From: Chloroflexi bacterium OLB13
Lineage (GTDB): Bacteria; Chloroflexota; Anaerolineae; Aggregatilineales; Phototrophicaceae
DNA: 64,000 nt
Direction of reading: 5' to 3'
Assembly (NCBI GenBank): GCA_001567485.1
Contig: JZRA01000092.1
Coordinates: forward strand, 62,001 to 126,000
A program made the position numbers and the translations under genes. Positions within the stretch are counted from its first letter, which is position 1, and every line of letters starts with the position of its first letter. Positions 1 through 8,863 of this stretch are shown here, piece by piece. The notes under the pieces were generated by a model. That model was not told the origin of the DNA. It saw only the letters and a list, made by a program, of their open reading frames with translations, and did not search any database.

Positions 1-492
1 CCCAGCCCACACGAATTCATGGACGTGTTGGCACAGCGCGCGGCCGGGTTTCAACTCCTGCTTGAGCCGGGCCGGTCGATCAGCGGGGACGCCGGCGTCT
101 TGCTGACGACCGTGCTGTACGTCAAGCATCAAGGCGGGCAGCGCATCGTGATCGCCGATGGCAGCATGACCGAACTGCTGCGGCCGGCGCTGTACGGCGC
201 CAAGCACGCCATCGTGCCGGTTGCTGCTCGTGGAGAATCTATCAGCCCGGCGCAGATCGTGGGGCCGGTGTGCGAAAGCTCGGACGTGTTAGGGCGTGAC
301 GTGCCGCTGCCGGCGCTCGCTCCGGGCGACCTGCTGGCCGTGTTAGATGCCGGCGCGTACGGGATGGTCATGGCCTCGAACTACAACGCACGCGTCCGCC
401 CCGCCGAAATCGTCATCGAGACAGACGGCTCGACCGTGCGCGTGGCTCGGCGGCGGGAAACGTGGGATGATCTCCTGTTGTGCGAGGTATAG
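1..492 (+). CDS. lysA: Diaminopimelate decarboxylase, C-terminal part (5' end outside window)
   Basis: This is the last 163 residues of a PLP-dependent diaminopimelate decarboxylase, which makes L-lysine from meso-diaminopimelate in the cytoplasm. The reading frame is open from base 1, so the gene starts to the left of the window. Visible family motifs are EPGRSI (PLP-phosphate binding), RPALYGAKH, CESSDV (the active-site Cys given across the dimer interface) and the C-terminal block GAYGMVMASNYNARVRP. These separate it from arginine and ornithine decarboxylases, although only the C-terminal half can be judged. It ends before a terminator-like hairpin and the two minus-strand tRNA genes. Confidence 0.9.
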   Translation, partial: PSPHEFMDVLAQRAAGFQLLLEPGRSISGDAGVLLTTVLYVKHQGGQRIVIADGSMTELLRPALYGAKHAIVPVAARGESISPAQIVGPVCESSDVLGRDVPLPALAPGDLLAVLDAGAYGMVMASNYNARVRPAEIVIETDGSTVRVARRRETWDDLLLCEV

Positions 493-497
493 AAAGC

Positions 498-524
498 GAA
501 AAGCCCCGCCGTTTGGGGGCTTTC
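498..524. terminator. Bidirectional hairpin between lysA and tRNA-Met
   Basis: AAAGCCCC and GGGGCTTT pair around an 8-base loop. The hairpin follows the lysA stop by a few bases on the plus strand and the 3' end of tRNA-Met on the minus strand, with a short T run on each side (TTT on plus, TTTT on minus). It probably ends both transcripts. Confidence 0.6.
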
Positions 525-527
525 GGT

Positions 528-601
<74 letters not shown>

Positions 602-613
602 TCGTTCTACAAC

Positions 614-638
614 AAAGCCCACCGGGAGGCGGGCTTTT
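614..638. terminator. Hairpin between the two tRNA genes
   Basis: AAGCCC and GGGCTT pair with a T run on both strands (CTTTT on plus, CTTTG on minus). On the minus strand it directly follows the initiator tRNA. It could be a partial terminator or a processing element within a two-tRNA transcript. Confidence 0.45.
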
Positions 639-641
639 GAG

Positions 642-713
642 TCGCGGGGGCAGGATTCGAACCTACGACCTTCAGGTTATGAGCCTGACGAGCTGCCTCT
701 GCTCTACCCCGCA
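642..713 (-). tRNA. tRNA-fMet (CAU), initiator, atypical
   Basis: This 72-nt cloverleaf has a CAU anticodon and the initiator hallmark A11-U24 in the D stem (GAGC/GCTC). Pair 1-72 is U-G by this folding, where most bacterial initiators have a C-A mismatch; the other acceptor pairs are all G-C. The anticodon stem is TCAGG/CCTGA, so the three pairs next to the loop are A-U, G-C, G-C instead of the usual three G-C pairs. The discriminator is A and CCA is not encoded. A strong promoter lies 16 bases upstream. Confidence 0.9.
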
Positions 714-728
714 CTGTTAACACTTCGC

Positions 729-757
729 ATTCTAGTACCGCCGGCCCCCGGTGTCAA
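729..757 (-). promoter_or_regulatory. Promoter of the tRNA-fMet / tRNA-Met unit
   Basis: On the minus strand TTGACA (752-757) and TAGAAT (729-734) are separated by exactly 17 bp. The -10 ends 15 bases before the mature 5' end of tRNA-fMet, as expected for a stable-RNA promoter. Confidence 0.8.
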
Positions 758-823
758 CCGTGAATACCAGTCCAATCTGCTAGAACAGTGTTAGAAGCGC
801 GGGGCGTACGCGGCGCTCGCCTG

Positions 824-2068
824 TCAGTCCTCGTTAATGAGCTTGACGAATTTGCGCTTGCCGACTTGCAGCACGGCCGGCAGATCCACAACCCGCACCA
901 ACGCCGACAGCTCGGTCACAGGCTGATCAGCCAACCGGATCCCCCCCTGCTCGATCAAGCGCGCGGCTTCCTTGCCGCTGGCGACCATGTTCAGCCGGCG
1001 CAGCACGTCGACTACGCGCTCATCGGCCTCGATCGTCGCGGTCGGGATGTCGGTCGGGATACCCGGCCCGCCTTTACTGCGGAACACCTCGTCCCAACGC
1101 TGTTGAGCCGACACCGCATCGTCAGGGCTGTGGAAAATCGAGACGATCTCACGCGCGAGGCGCATCTTGGCCTCGTTCGGATGCAGTGACCCATCCTTCA
1201 GCGCGTGTTCGAACTCGGAGAGCTGCGCCGGCGTCCAGCCGAGGATCAATTTGTAGTAGATCGGCATCGCCACATCGGGAATACTCATCACCTTGCCGTA
1301 CATATCCCACGGCTCGCCCAGAAGCGGGATATGATTACCCTGCGACTTGCTCATCTTCTCATGGCCGTCAGTGCCGGGGAGCGACTCGCCCATGATGATC
1401 GCGATCTGCGGCTTTTGACCCAACCCCTGCTGCAGTTTGCGTCCTGCGACCACGATGTTGAACAGCTGATCCTGCCCGCCGACCTGCACATCCGCTTCCT
1501 GCGCGACCGCGTCATACGCCTGCATCAGCGCGTAGAAGAACTCGTGCAGGTAAATCGGAAGGCCGTCCCTGATGCGATTGGCGAAGTTCTCACGCACCAA
1601 AAACTGCTGTACAGTGAAGTTGCTCGCAAGCCGGATGATGTCCGCGAAATCGAGCGTGGACAGCCACTCGTCGTTGTAGCGCACCCGTGTCAAGTCGGGA
1701 TCGAGGATTTTGAACGCCTGCTCGGCATAGGTACGGGCGTTCTCGCGCACTTCGTCGACCGTAAGCTGATTGCGCGCCTTGTCCTTGTCCGACGGATCGC
1801 CGATCAGGCTGGTGAACGTGCCGATCAAGAACGTCACGTCATGGCCCAACTCTTGGAATTGGCGCAGCTTGCGCATGGTGATCGTATGGCCGAGGTGCAG
1901 ATCGGGCTTGCGCGGGTCATAACCACAGTACACACGCAGCGGCCGCCCCGCTTCTTCCGCCTCGATGAGCCGTTCGCGCAGTTCACGCGCCATCGTCACT
2001 TTGGTTTCCGGATCGCCATACTCGGCGCCAGACATCAAGATTTCGACTTGTTCGTCAATGCTGACCAT
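824..2068 (-). CDS. tyrS: Tyrosyl-tRNA synthetase
   Basis: This cytoplasmic class I synthetase charges tRNA-Tyr. The protein has 414 residues, as usual for the family. The HIGH-type motif reads HLGH at residues 58-61, after the GYDPRKPD block that is typical of the TyrZ-like subgroup, and the KMSKS loop is at about residues 238-242. The last 65 residues form an S4 RNA-binding domain. The ATG start has a weak GAGA-type ribosome-binding site. The gene is divergent from alaS. No T-box leader fold (no conserved T-box bulge sequence) was recognised in the 173-bp gap. Confidence 0.96.
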   Translation of the reverse strand: MVSIDEQVEILMSGAEYGDPETKVTMARELRERLIEAEEAGRPLRVYCGYDPRKPDLHLGHTITMRKLRQFQELGHDVTFLIGTFTSLIGDPSDKDKARNQLTVDEVRENARTYAEQAFKILDPDLTRVRYNDEWLSTLDFADIIRLASNFTVQQFLVRENFANRIRDGLPIYLHEFFYALMQAYDAVAQEADVQVGGQDQLFNIVVAGRKLQQGLGQKPQIAIIMGESLPGTDGHEKMSKSQGNHIPLLGEPWDMYGKVMSIPDVAMPIYYKLILGWTPAQLSEFEHALKDGSLHPNEAKMRLAREIVSIFHSPDDAVSAQQRWDEVFRSKGGPGIPTDIPTATIEADERVVDVLRRLNMVASGKEAARLIEQGGIRLADQPVTELSALVRVVDLPAVLQVGKRKFVKLINED

Positions 2069-2172
2069 GCGGATTCTCGTTATTGGGAATGGGCTGAATG
2101 CAACTCCCCGCAGTATAACGGAATCCGCCCCGGCGTGGCAGTGTTCACTCCACAGATTGGGGCAGCCTGTCT

Positions 2173-2201
2173 TGTGACCACGGCCTGACGGGCACTATAA
2201 T
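2173..2201 (+). promoter_or_regulatory. Promoter of the alaS operon
   Basis: TTGTGA (2173-2178) and a perfect TATAAT (2196-2201) are separated by 17 bp. They lie 40 bases before the alaS start codon, and no other start signal is seen in between. Confidence 0.65.
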
Positions 2202-2241
2202 GCAGGACATCATCACGCGTGTCGCGCACAGGAAACCCTGA

Positions 2242-4941
2242 ATGAAAACTATGAGCAGTGCCGAAGTCCGGCAGGCTTTCCTCGAATTCTTTGAAGAGCA
2301 CGGGCATAAGCAAGTCGAATCATCGTCGCTTGTGCCGGCCAACGACCCGACCCTGCTGTTCACGAATGCCGGAATGGTGCAGTTCAAGGACGTGTTTCTC
2401 GGCCTTGATAAGCGCAACTACAAGCGCGCCACCACGTCGCAGAAGTGTATGCGCGTCTCCGGTAAGCACAACGACTTAGAGAACGTCGGGCCGTCGCCGC
2501 GGCATCACACGTTCTTTGAAATGTTGGGCAACTTCAGCTTTGGCGATTACTTCAAACGCGACGCCATCAAGTATGCGTATCAGTTCTTGACGCAGGTGTG
2601 CGGCCTGCCGGAAGACCGGCTGGTGTACACGGTGTATCAGAACGACGACGAGGCTTACAACGTCTGGGTGAACGAGGTTGGCATCGATCCGAAACGTGTG
2701 GCGCGGATGGGGCCGAAGACCAACTTCTGGCAGATGGCCGACACCGGTCCGTGCGGCCCAACCAGCGAAATCCACTGGGACAAGACACCGGAACTGGGTG
2801 AAGATCGCATCGTCGAGATGCTGCAAGTCGAGGACGACCGGTTCCTCGAAATTTGGAACCTCGTGTTCATGCAGTTCAACCGCACCGCGCCCGACCCCGA
2901 TCACACCGGCCAGTTCGACGTCCCGCTGCCCGCCCCCGGTGTCGATACGGGGATGGGCCTTGAGCGCATCGTCAGCATCGTACAGGGCAAGCTCGCCAAC
3001 TATGAGACCGACCTGTTCATGCCGATCATCGAGGCGACGCAGCAGCTCACCGGCCACAGCGACACGACCCGTGACGCTAACATCGTGCCGTACCGCGTCA
3101 TCGCCGATCATGTGCGTGCTGCCGTGTTCTTGATCGCCGACGGGGTCGAGCCGGGCGCAAAGAATCGGCAGGCCGTGTGCCGTCTGGTGATCCGCCGTGC
3201 CGCGCGTTTCGGGACGAAGCTCGGATTCGACGCGCCGTTCCTCGGCACGGTCGCACAAGCCGTCATCGATCACATGGGCGAGCATTACACCGAGCTGACG
3301 GCCAAGGCCGATCAGATCAAGGCGGTCATCACCAAAGAGGAAACGATGTTCCGCCGCACGCTTGATCGCGGCGTGAGCGACCTGAACGCGATGCTCGATC
3401 AGCTTCCGGACGGCGGGACACTGCCGGGCAGCCAAGCGTTTTACCTCAAGGCGACGCTCGGCCTCCCGTTCGAGGTCATCAAGGACATCTGCGAGGAACG
3501 CGGCTATACCGTCGATCTCGCCGGGTTCAACGCTGCCGAAGCCGAACACTCGCGGGTGAGCGGCGGCAAGGTCATCGGTCGCATCGAGAGCGCCGAAGCC
3601 TACTCCTCCCTGCTCGCTGATCTCAAAGGCAGCGGCGCGCTCGCCGAGTCCGGTGTGACGTACTCGCCCTACGGCCCGACAACCGTGGCGGGAGTTCGCG
3701 TGCTGGCGATTCTCGGCGAGGGCGGCCCGGTCGAGTCGGCCATCGCGGGAGATCGTGTCGAAGTCGTGTTAAGCGAGACACCATTCTACGTCGAGGCGGG
3801 CGGTCAGGTCAGCGACACCGGCACGATCAGCGGCGACGGGTGGGTGATCGAAGTCGACGACACGCGCCGCCCGGTAGCCGGGTTGATCGTACATTCCGGC
3901 GAAGTCGGCGAAGGACAGCCTAAGGCCGGAGATCAGGCCACCGCCGTGGTCGATAGCTTGCGGCGCGCGGATATCATCAAGAATCACACCGCGACGCACC
4001 TGCTCCATGCGGCGCTTCGCAACCAGCTCGGAACCCATGTCGAACAGCGCGGCTCGCTGGTCGCGCCCGACCGTCTGCGCTTCGACTTCGCCCACGGCGA
4101 CCGCGTCACCGATCAACAACTGCGCACGATCGAGCGCGAAGTCAACGACGCCGTACAGGCCAATTACGTGGTCGTCGCCAAAGTGAAGCCGCTCGCAGAG
4201 GCGCGCGCCGAAGGCGCGATGGCCTTGTTCGGCGAGAAGTACGGCGAGACGGTGCGCACGGTATCCATCGGCGCGGACGGCCAGCGCTACAGCTACGAGC
4301 TGTGCGGCGGTGTCCATGTGCGTGAAACGGGCGAGATCGGCGCGTTCGTGTTCACCAGTGAGGGCAGCGTGAGCAGCGGCATTCGCCGTGTAGAAGCCCT
4401 TACCGGACGCGCAGCCGTAGAATACATTCAAGACAATCTGTCCGCGCTGCACCATATCGCCGGACAGCTCGGCGCAAAACCGGTCGAGGCACAATCCCGC
4501 CTTGCCGCGCTGCAAGACGAACTGGCTCAATCTCGCAAGCAGCACAGCGCGCTTCAGCGCGAACTGGCCCGGCTCAAGTTCGAGTCGCTGATGCACGAAA
4601 CCGAGCCGGTTAACGGCATCCGAACGCTGGTCGCACAGGTTGACGGCGTGCCAGCGGACGTGATGCGCGAGATGGCAGACTGGTTCAAGGGACGCGTAAG
4701 CGACGGCGTCATCGTCATCGGCACGATCTTTGAAGGCCGGCCGCAGCTTCTCGCATCGGTTGCTGGCGGCCTGACCAAGCAGGGTTATCACGCTGGCGAA
4801 CTCATCAAGTCAATCGCGCCGATCATCGGCGGCGGCGGCGGCGGGCGGCCCGACATGGCGCAGGCTGGCGGCAAAGACCCGTCGAAACTGGCGGATGCCC
4901 TGCAAGCCGCGCGTGATGTTCTGGCGGCAAAGGGTCGCTAA
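2242..4941 (+). CDS. alaS: Alanyl-tRNA synthetase
   Basis: This class II synthetase charges tRNA-Ala and clears misacylated Ser/Gly. It is full length (899 residues). The N-terminal catalytic block includes HHTFFEMLGNFSFGDYF. The editing domain has the zinc-site residues H582, H586, C688 and H692 (HTATH and CGGVH). A coiled stretch (about residues 745-785) leads into the C-terminal DHHA1-like domain with a run of six glycines. AGGAAA lies 8 bases before the ATG. It heads a tight five-gene chain ending in a lipoprotein at 8863. Confidence 0.97.
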   Translation: MKTMSSAEVRQAFLEFFEEHGHKQVESSSLVPANDPTLLFTNAGMVQFKDVFLGLDKRNYKRATTSQKCMRVSGKHNDLENVGPSPRHHTFFEMLGNFSFGDYFKRDAIKYAYQFLTQVCGLPEDRLVYTVYQNDDEAYNVWVNEVGIDPKRVARMGPKTNFWQMADTGPCGPTSEIHWDKTPELGEDRIVEMLQVEDDRFLEIWNLVFMQFNRTAPDPDHTGQFDVPLPAPGVDTGMGLERIVSIVQGKLANYETDLFMPIIEATQQLTGHSDTTRDANIVPYRVIADHVRAAVFLIADGVEPGAKNRQAVCRLVIRRAARFGTKLGFDAPFLGTVAQAVIDHMGEHYTELTAKADQIKAVITKEETMFRRTLDRGVSDLNAMLDQLPDGGTLPGSQAFYLKATLGLPFEVIKDICEERGYTVDLAGFNAAEAEHSRVSGGKVIGRIESAEAYSSLLADLKGSGALAESGVTYSPYGPTTVAGVRVLAILGEGGPVESAIAGDRVEVVLSETPFYVEAGGQVSDTGTISGDGWVIEVDDTRRPVAGLIVHSGEVGEGQPKAGDQATAVVDSLRRADIIKNHTATHLLHAALRNQLGTHVEQRGSLVAPDRLRFDFAHGDRVTDQQLRTIEREVNDAVQANYVVVAKVKPLAEARAEGAMALFGEKYGETVRTVSIGADGQRYSYELCGGVHVRETGEIGAFVFTSEGSVSSGIRRVEALTGRAAVEYIQDNLSALHHIAGQLGAKPVEAQSRLAALQDELAQSRKQHSALQRELARLKFESLMHETEPVNGIRTLVAQVDGVPADVMREMADWFKGRVSDGVIVIGTIFEGRPQLLASVAGGLTKQGYHAGELIKSIAPIIGGGGGGRPDMAQAGGKDPSKLADALQAARDVLAAKGR

Positions 4942-4958
4942 GGCGGCCACCGAGCGTA

Positions 4959-6515
4959 ATGCCGAAGGACGCTGCGTTCATTCAACTTGAGGCCGGCGAG
5001 GACGCCAATTCTGTCCGCGACCGGCTTCAGTTCTTGCGCGGGCAGCATGTTTTGATCGTGTGGCCGGAGGTGGGCACGGCGCTGACGCGCAAGCTCGACC
5101 TCGTACTCGTCCAGCGCGAGGCCATGCGCCGGGCGATTCGCGTCGCGTTTGTCACGCACGATCCGCAGATCATCGAATACGCCCGCGAGTTGGACATCAG
5201 CACGTTCGAGACGATCGGCGCGTCGCAGCGCGGGCGTTGGAAACGCGGCCGCAGCAAGGTCTTCGCCAACCGCAGCCAGAAGCCCAAAGACGAACCGACC
5301 CCAGCGGACTTGATGCCGTTGGCGAGCCGCGTGCGCGCCGGTTCACGTATTCCACTCCCGTTCCTCGCGCGGCTGGTCATGCTAGCTATTGTCTCTGGCG
5401 TGTTGGCGCTGGCGGCGTATGTGGTGCTTCCCGGCGCGACGGTGTCGCTGACGTTGGCCCGCCGCGACATCTTCGCTGACGTCGTCATCAGCGCATCACC
5501 GCGCATGCAGGCCATCGACGTCGAGAACTCGCGTATCCCCGCGCGCTTCCAGCTTGTTCAAGTCGTGCAGTCCGGTACCTATCCATCGACGGGCCAGCTA
5601 GCTGGCGAGGACACGCTCGCCACCGGCACGGTGACGATTGTGAACCGGACATCGACCCCGCGCGAAATCCCCGCCGGAACCGTCGTCAGCACCGCCGACG
5701 GCGCCCCCGTGCGATTCCGGCTGCTGACGACCGCGCTGCTCCCCGGAGGCGAGGGGCTTTCGGTGGAAGTGCGGGTCGAGGCGCTGCCGGAGTTCGCCGG
5801 CGAGATCGGGAATGTCGCCGCGGCGCGCATCACCGCGCTGGAAACCGACTTCGCCGATACCGTCACCGTCACCAACTTGCTCCCGCTCAGCGGCGGACAG
5901 AGCCGAACCCTACCGGTCGTCACACAGACCGATATCGACCGGCTGCGTGCGGCGGTGCGGCAGCAGATACAGGCGCAGGCACAGGCTGACATCGGTCAGC
6001 TCTTGGCCGAAGGTGAGTTCTTCATCGACGAGAGCATCGCTATCACGCCCGAAAGCGAACGCGCCGACTGGCAGGTGTACTCCGCTAACGTCGGTGATGT
6101 CGCCAACGAGGTGACGCTCGAAATGCGGGCCGTGGTGCAGGCGCTGGTCATCAATCAACGCGATGCCGAGCGGGTCGGATTTGCCGCGCTTAGCCAGCAG
6201 ATCCCGCGCGGGCGCAGCCTCGACGTCGGCACGCTGCGCTATGAACGCGGCCCAATTATGAGCCTATCCGAAGATGGCGAAGTATCGTTTCAGTTGTACG
6301 CCGAAGGCATGATCTCCGGCAGCATCGATGGCGCCGAACTTCAGCAGTTCCTCGCCGGCCGGTCGCTGCCAGACGCACGGCTGTATCTCGCCAGCACGCT
6401 GGAACTCGCGCCCGGCTCGGAGCCGCAGATCAGCGTTTTTCCACAGTTCGGCGACTCGATGCCGCTGCTGCCCTTCCGCATCACGGTGGACATTCAGGAA
6501 GCGCCCGCCCCATGA
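4959..6515 (+). CDS. Membrane-anchored baseplate-J-like protein
   Basis: This 518-residue protein has three parts. Residues 1-120 form a soluble, probably Rossmann-like region with a basic patch (RGRWKRGRSK). A single membrane segment lies at about residues 134-157. The long extracytoplasmic part carries a stretch typical of Baseplate_J-like proteins (GTVTIVNRTSTPREIPAGT and the following PVRF region, about residues 225-260). Phage baseplate J proteins build tail baseplates, but there are no other phage genes here, and the TM anchor and the neighbouring murein enzyme MltG suggest a cell-envelope role. It starts 17 bases after alaS and overlaps ruvX by four bases (ATGA). Function unknown. Confidence 0.7.
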   Translation: MPKDAAFIQLEAGEDANSVRDRLQFLRGQHVLIVWPEVGTALTRKLDLVLVQREAMRRAIRVAFVTHDPQIIEYARELDISTFETIGASQRGRWKRGRSKVFANRSQKPKDEPTPADLMPLASRVRAGSRIPLPFLARLVMLAIVSGVLALAAYVVLPGATVSLTLARRDIFADVVISASPRMQAIDVENSRIPARFQLVQVVQSGTYPSTGQLAGEDTLATGTVTIVNRTSTPREIPAGTVVSTADGAPVRFRLLTTALLPGGEGLSVEVRVEALPEFAGEIGNVAAARITALETDFADTVTVTNLLPLSGGQSRTLPVVTQTDIDRLRAAVRQQIQAQAQADIGQLLAEGEFFIDESIAITPESERADWQVYSANVGDVANEVTLEMRAVVQALVINQRDAERVGFAALSQQIPRGRSLDVGTLRYERGPIMSLSEDGEVSFQLYAEGMISGSIDGAELQQFLAGRSLPDARLYLASTLELAPGSEPQISVFPQFGDSMPLLPFRITVDIQEAPAP

Positions 6516-6979
6516 TCCGCGCCCCACTGCTCGGCATTGACCACGGGATCAAGCGCATCGGCATCGCCGTCAGCGACCGATTATGGTTGACAGCGCGCGA
6601 GGTCACGGTCATCATGCGCACGACCCGGGCCGCCGACTTCGAGACGATTTCGCGGCTGATCGCCGAACACGGCGCGAGCGCGTTGGTGGTCGGCATGCCG
6701 CATGACGAACTTGCGGCAGAAGGCCAACACACACAGGCCGATACGGTGGCGCTGTGGATCGAACGCCTGCGCGGTGTGACCGACCTGCCGATTGTGACAT
6801 GGGACGAGCAGATGACAAGCGAAGACGCCAAACGCATCGCCCGCCGCCTGCGCCGCGATCCACGCGCGCCCATTGACGACCTCGCGGCCCGCGTCATGCT
6901 GCAAAGCTATCTGGACGCGCTGCGCGATGGCCTCGCCGAAGCCCCCACGCCGCGCACGACAGACTGGAGCGCAAGCTGA
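6512..6979 (+). CDS. ruvX: Holliday junction resolvase-like / pre-16S rRNA nuclease YqgF
   Basis: This 155-residue RNase H-fold protein of the YqgF/RuvX family is thought to trim the 5' end of 16S rRNA, with a proposed Holliday-junction role. The first catalytic Asp lies in GIDHGIKRIGIAVSD (D10). The central VVGMPHDE block and the C-terminal IDDLAARVMLQSYLD block, holding the last acidic pair, are conserved. The start overlaps the previous stop (ATGA) and its own stop overlaps the mltG start (TGATG), so translation is probably coupled. Confidence 0.88.
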   Translation: MIRAPLLGIDHGIKRIGIAVSDRLWLTAREVTVIMRTTRAADFETISRLIAEHGASALVVGMPHDELAAEGQHTQADTVALWIERLRGVTDLPIVTWDEQMTSEDAKRIARRLRRDPRAPIDDLAARVMLQSYLDALRDGLAEAPTPRTTDWSAS

Positions 6980-8070
6980 TGCGCGCGCTGCGTTGGATCA
7001 TCGGCCTCGGACTGCTCGCCGTCCTCGCGGCGGCAGCGGCGTTCGTGCTGGTTGTCATCGTCAGCGGGCGCAGCCCCGGCGACACGGTGCGTTCGCTGAT
7101 CGCGCAAATCACGCTGGCCGGACGCGCCGATGAATTGGAGGCTCCGTACGGCAGTGATGACCGTCCGCGCCGGTTCGAAGTCGCGTTCGGGGATACGCCA
7201 ACAAGCATTGGTCAGGGCCTGCAAGCGTTGGGGGTCATCGGCGACGCCGGCCTGTTTGTCGACTATGCGCGCGCCGAGGGCTTGGACACGCAGTTTCAGG
7301 CCGGGATCTATTTCGTCCGGCAGACACACCCCCTCACGCAGATCGCCCGCCAGCTTACGGACGCACGCGGGAGCCACATCCCGTTTCGTATGCTGGCCGG
7401 ACTGCGGCTTGAAGAGGTCGCTGATCTCATCGACAGCACACCGGCGTTCAACTTCGCTGGCGGCGATCTGATCGCGGCGGCTTTGGCGCCATCCGCCGAG
7501 GTCGCGGCGCGGCTCAGTTTGCCCGCCGGCGCCGGGCTGGAAGGGTTCTTCGGCGAAGGCATGTACCAATTTCCGCCGGATGTCACCGTCACGGAGGTAC
7601 GTGACGCGCTGGTCGAGGGCTTCTTGTCGGCGCAGGACGCGCAGCTTCGTGCTGATCTGAGCGCGCAGGGACTGTCCCTCTTTGACGTCGTCACGCTGGC
7701 GTCCATCGTACAGCGCGAGGCCGTACAGCAGAGCGAAATGCCGTTGATCGCCGGCGTGTATCGCAATCGGCTCGACATTGGCATGAAGCTCGACGCCGAC
7801 CCGACCGTGCAGTATGCCCTCGGTAACTCCCGCGGAAGCTGGTGGCCGCCCATTTCCGCCGTCGATTACAACAGCGTGGTTTCGCCGTACAACACCTATC
7901 TGGTCGCCGGACTGCCGCCGGGGCCGATTAATTCACCGGGCTTACCCGCGCTGCGGGCAGTCGTCTATCCACAGGCTTCCGACTACTACTACTTCCGCGC
8001 CGACTGTCGCGACGATGGCTTCCACGACTTCGCCCGAACCTACGAAGAGCATCTCGCCAATGGGTGCTAG
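6979..8070 (+). CDS. mltG: Endolytic murein transglycosylase MltG
   Basis: MltG cuts nascent glycan strands at the outer face of the membrane and is linked to ending peptidoglycan polymerisation. The 363-residue protein has one N-terminal membrane anchor (about residues 7-30), a LysM-like region and the catalytic YceG block. The LASIVQREAV motif holds the presumed catalytic Glu (E247), followed by NRLDIGMKLDADPTVQYALG and the SPYNTY / GLPPGPINSPG signature. YqgF-MltG neighbours are common in bacteria. Its end overlaps the next gene by 11 bases. Confidence 0.93.
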   Translation: MRALRWIIGLGLLAVLAAAAAFVLVVIVSGRSPGDTVRSLIAQITLAGRADELEAPYGSDDRPRRFEVAFGDTPTSIGQGLQALGVIGDAGLFVDYARAEGLDTQFQAGIYFVRQTHPLTQIARQLTDARGSHIPFRMLAGLRLEEVADLIDSTPAFNFAGGDLIAAALAPSAEVAARLSLPAGAGLEGFFGEGMYQFPPDVTVTEVRDALVEGFLSAQDAQLRADLSAQGLSLFDVVTLASIVQREAVQQSEMPLIAGVYRNRLDIGMKLDADPTVQYALGNSRGSWWPPISAVDYNSVVSPYNTYLVAGLPPGPINSPGLPALRAVVYPQASDYYYFRADCRDDGFHDFARTYEEHLANGC

Positions 8071-8863
8071 GCGGATCGTCTTGGCTGCGCTGGCGGCTGT
8101 ACTTCTGCTCGCTGCGTGCGCCCCGGCTCGTCAGCCACCGCCACGGGTCGCACTGCTAGCGCCGTTCGAGGGGCGTTATCGAGAAATCGGCTACGACGTG
8201 CTGTACGCGCTCCGGCTCGGACTGGCGGACAGCGGCTCGGACGTGATCGTCAACGCCGTCGACATCAGCCGCGAGGCCGATCTGCGCGCGTCTGCGGTCG
8301 CCAGCGACCCGGCGATTCTCGCGGTAATTGCTGCGGGGCCGCAGCTTGCCGATACCGCCGTCCTCGGCGCGTTACACGGCATCCCGACGATCGTGTTGGG
8401 AGACTGGGACGCGCCCCACGACCCGGCGATCTTCTTCATGGCCCCCTCGCAAACATCGACCATCCCCGCGGTTGTCGCGCTAGACACCTACCACTGGGAT
8501 GACGACGACGCGCGCGGCGGCGACGTGTTCGCCTTGCGAGAGTTCGCGCGGCTCAATCCGAACGCCGATCCGGAGGTCATCATCAGCGCGGCGCTGCCGG
8601 ACGAGGCGCTTTCGCAGCGCATCCAAGCAAGCGGGCTGTTCGTGCCTGAACCACGGCTGCATGCTTCGCTCGCCTATGACGCGGGACTGTTCCTCGGCGG
8701 GGCGCTGACCGGCGTTCACACGCGCACGGATGCGCTCGATGCGGTCTCGCGCCATGAGACCACAGGCTATAACGGGACACTCGCGTTCGATCACGGTTGG
8801 TGGCGCGACGCCCCGATCCGCCGTTATCAAATATCCGGCGAAATGCTTACCCCCGTCGACTAG
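8060..8863 (+). CDS. Lipoprotein with a type I periplasmic-binding-protein-like fold
   Basis: The ATG at 8060 lies inside the end of mltG and gives a clear lipoprotein signal: MGARR, a hydrophobic stretch, then the lipobox LAAC (Cys at about residue 22). The mature part (about 245 residues) resembles Leu/Ile/Val-type binding proteins (VALLAPFEGRYREIGYDVLYA at the start, TGYNGTLAFD near the end) but is shorter than the usual 340-380 residues. No transport genes are adjacent, so a sensor or envelope role tied to MltG is as likely as transport. An upstream extension of the frame was rejected because it reads mltG out of frame. Stop codons of this gene and of the convergent phosphorylase overlap. 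Confidence 0.75.
   Translation: MGARRIVLAALAAVLLLAACAPARQPPPRVALLAPFEGRYREIGYDVLYALRLGLADSGSDVIVNAVDISREADLRASAVASDPAILAVIAAGPQLADTAVLGALHGIPTIVLGDWDAPHDPAIFFMAPSQTSTIPAVVALDTYHWDDDDARGGDVFALREFARLNPNADPEVIISAALPDEALSQRIQASGLFVPEPRLHASLAYDAGLFLGGALTGVHTRTDALDAVSRHETTGYNGTLAFDHGWWRDAPIRRYQISGEMLTPVD

Noticed and set aside
1205-2188. 327-codon plus-strand frame across tyrS
   Set aside because: Antisense to a conserved synthetase, with Arg/His/Leu-rich composition typical of a GC-rich shadow frame.
2069-2241. T-box riboswitch before tyrS or alaS
   Set aside because: The 173-bp gap shows two ordinary promoters and no specifier hairpin or conserved T-box sequence.
2476-4791. Two long minus-strand open frames (357 and 340 codons) inside alaS
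   Set aside because: They are antisense to a clearly conserved alaS, start without ribosome-binding sites and show no motif. High third-position GC produces such frames.
4959-6515. Prophage or tailocin suggested by the baseplate-J-like domain
   Set aside because: No other tail, capsid, integrase or lysis gene is present, and the protein has a membrane anchor.
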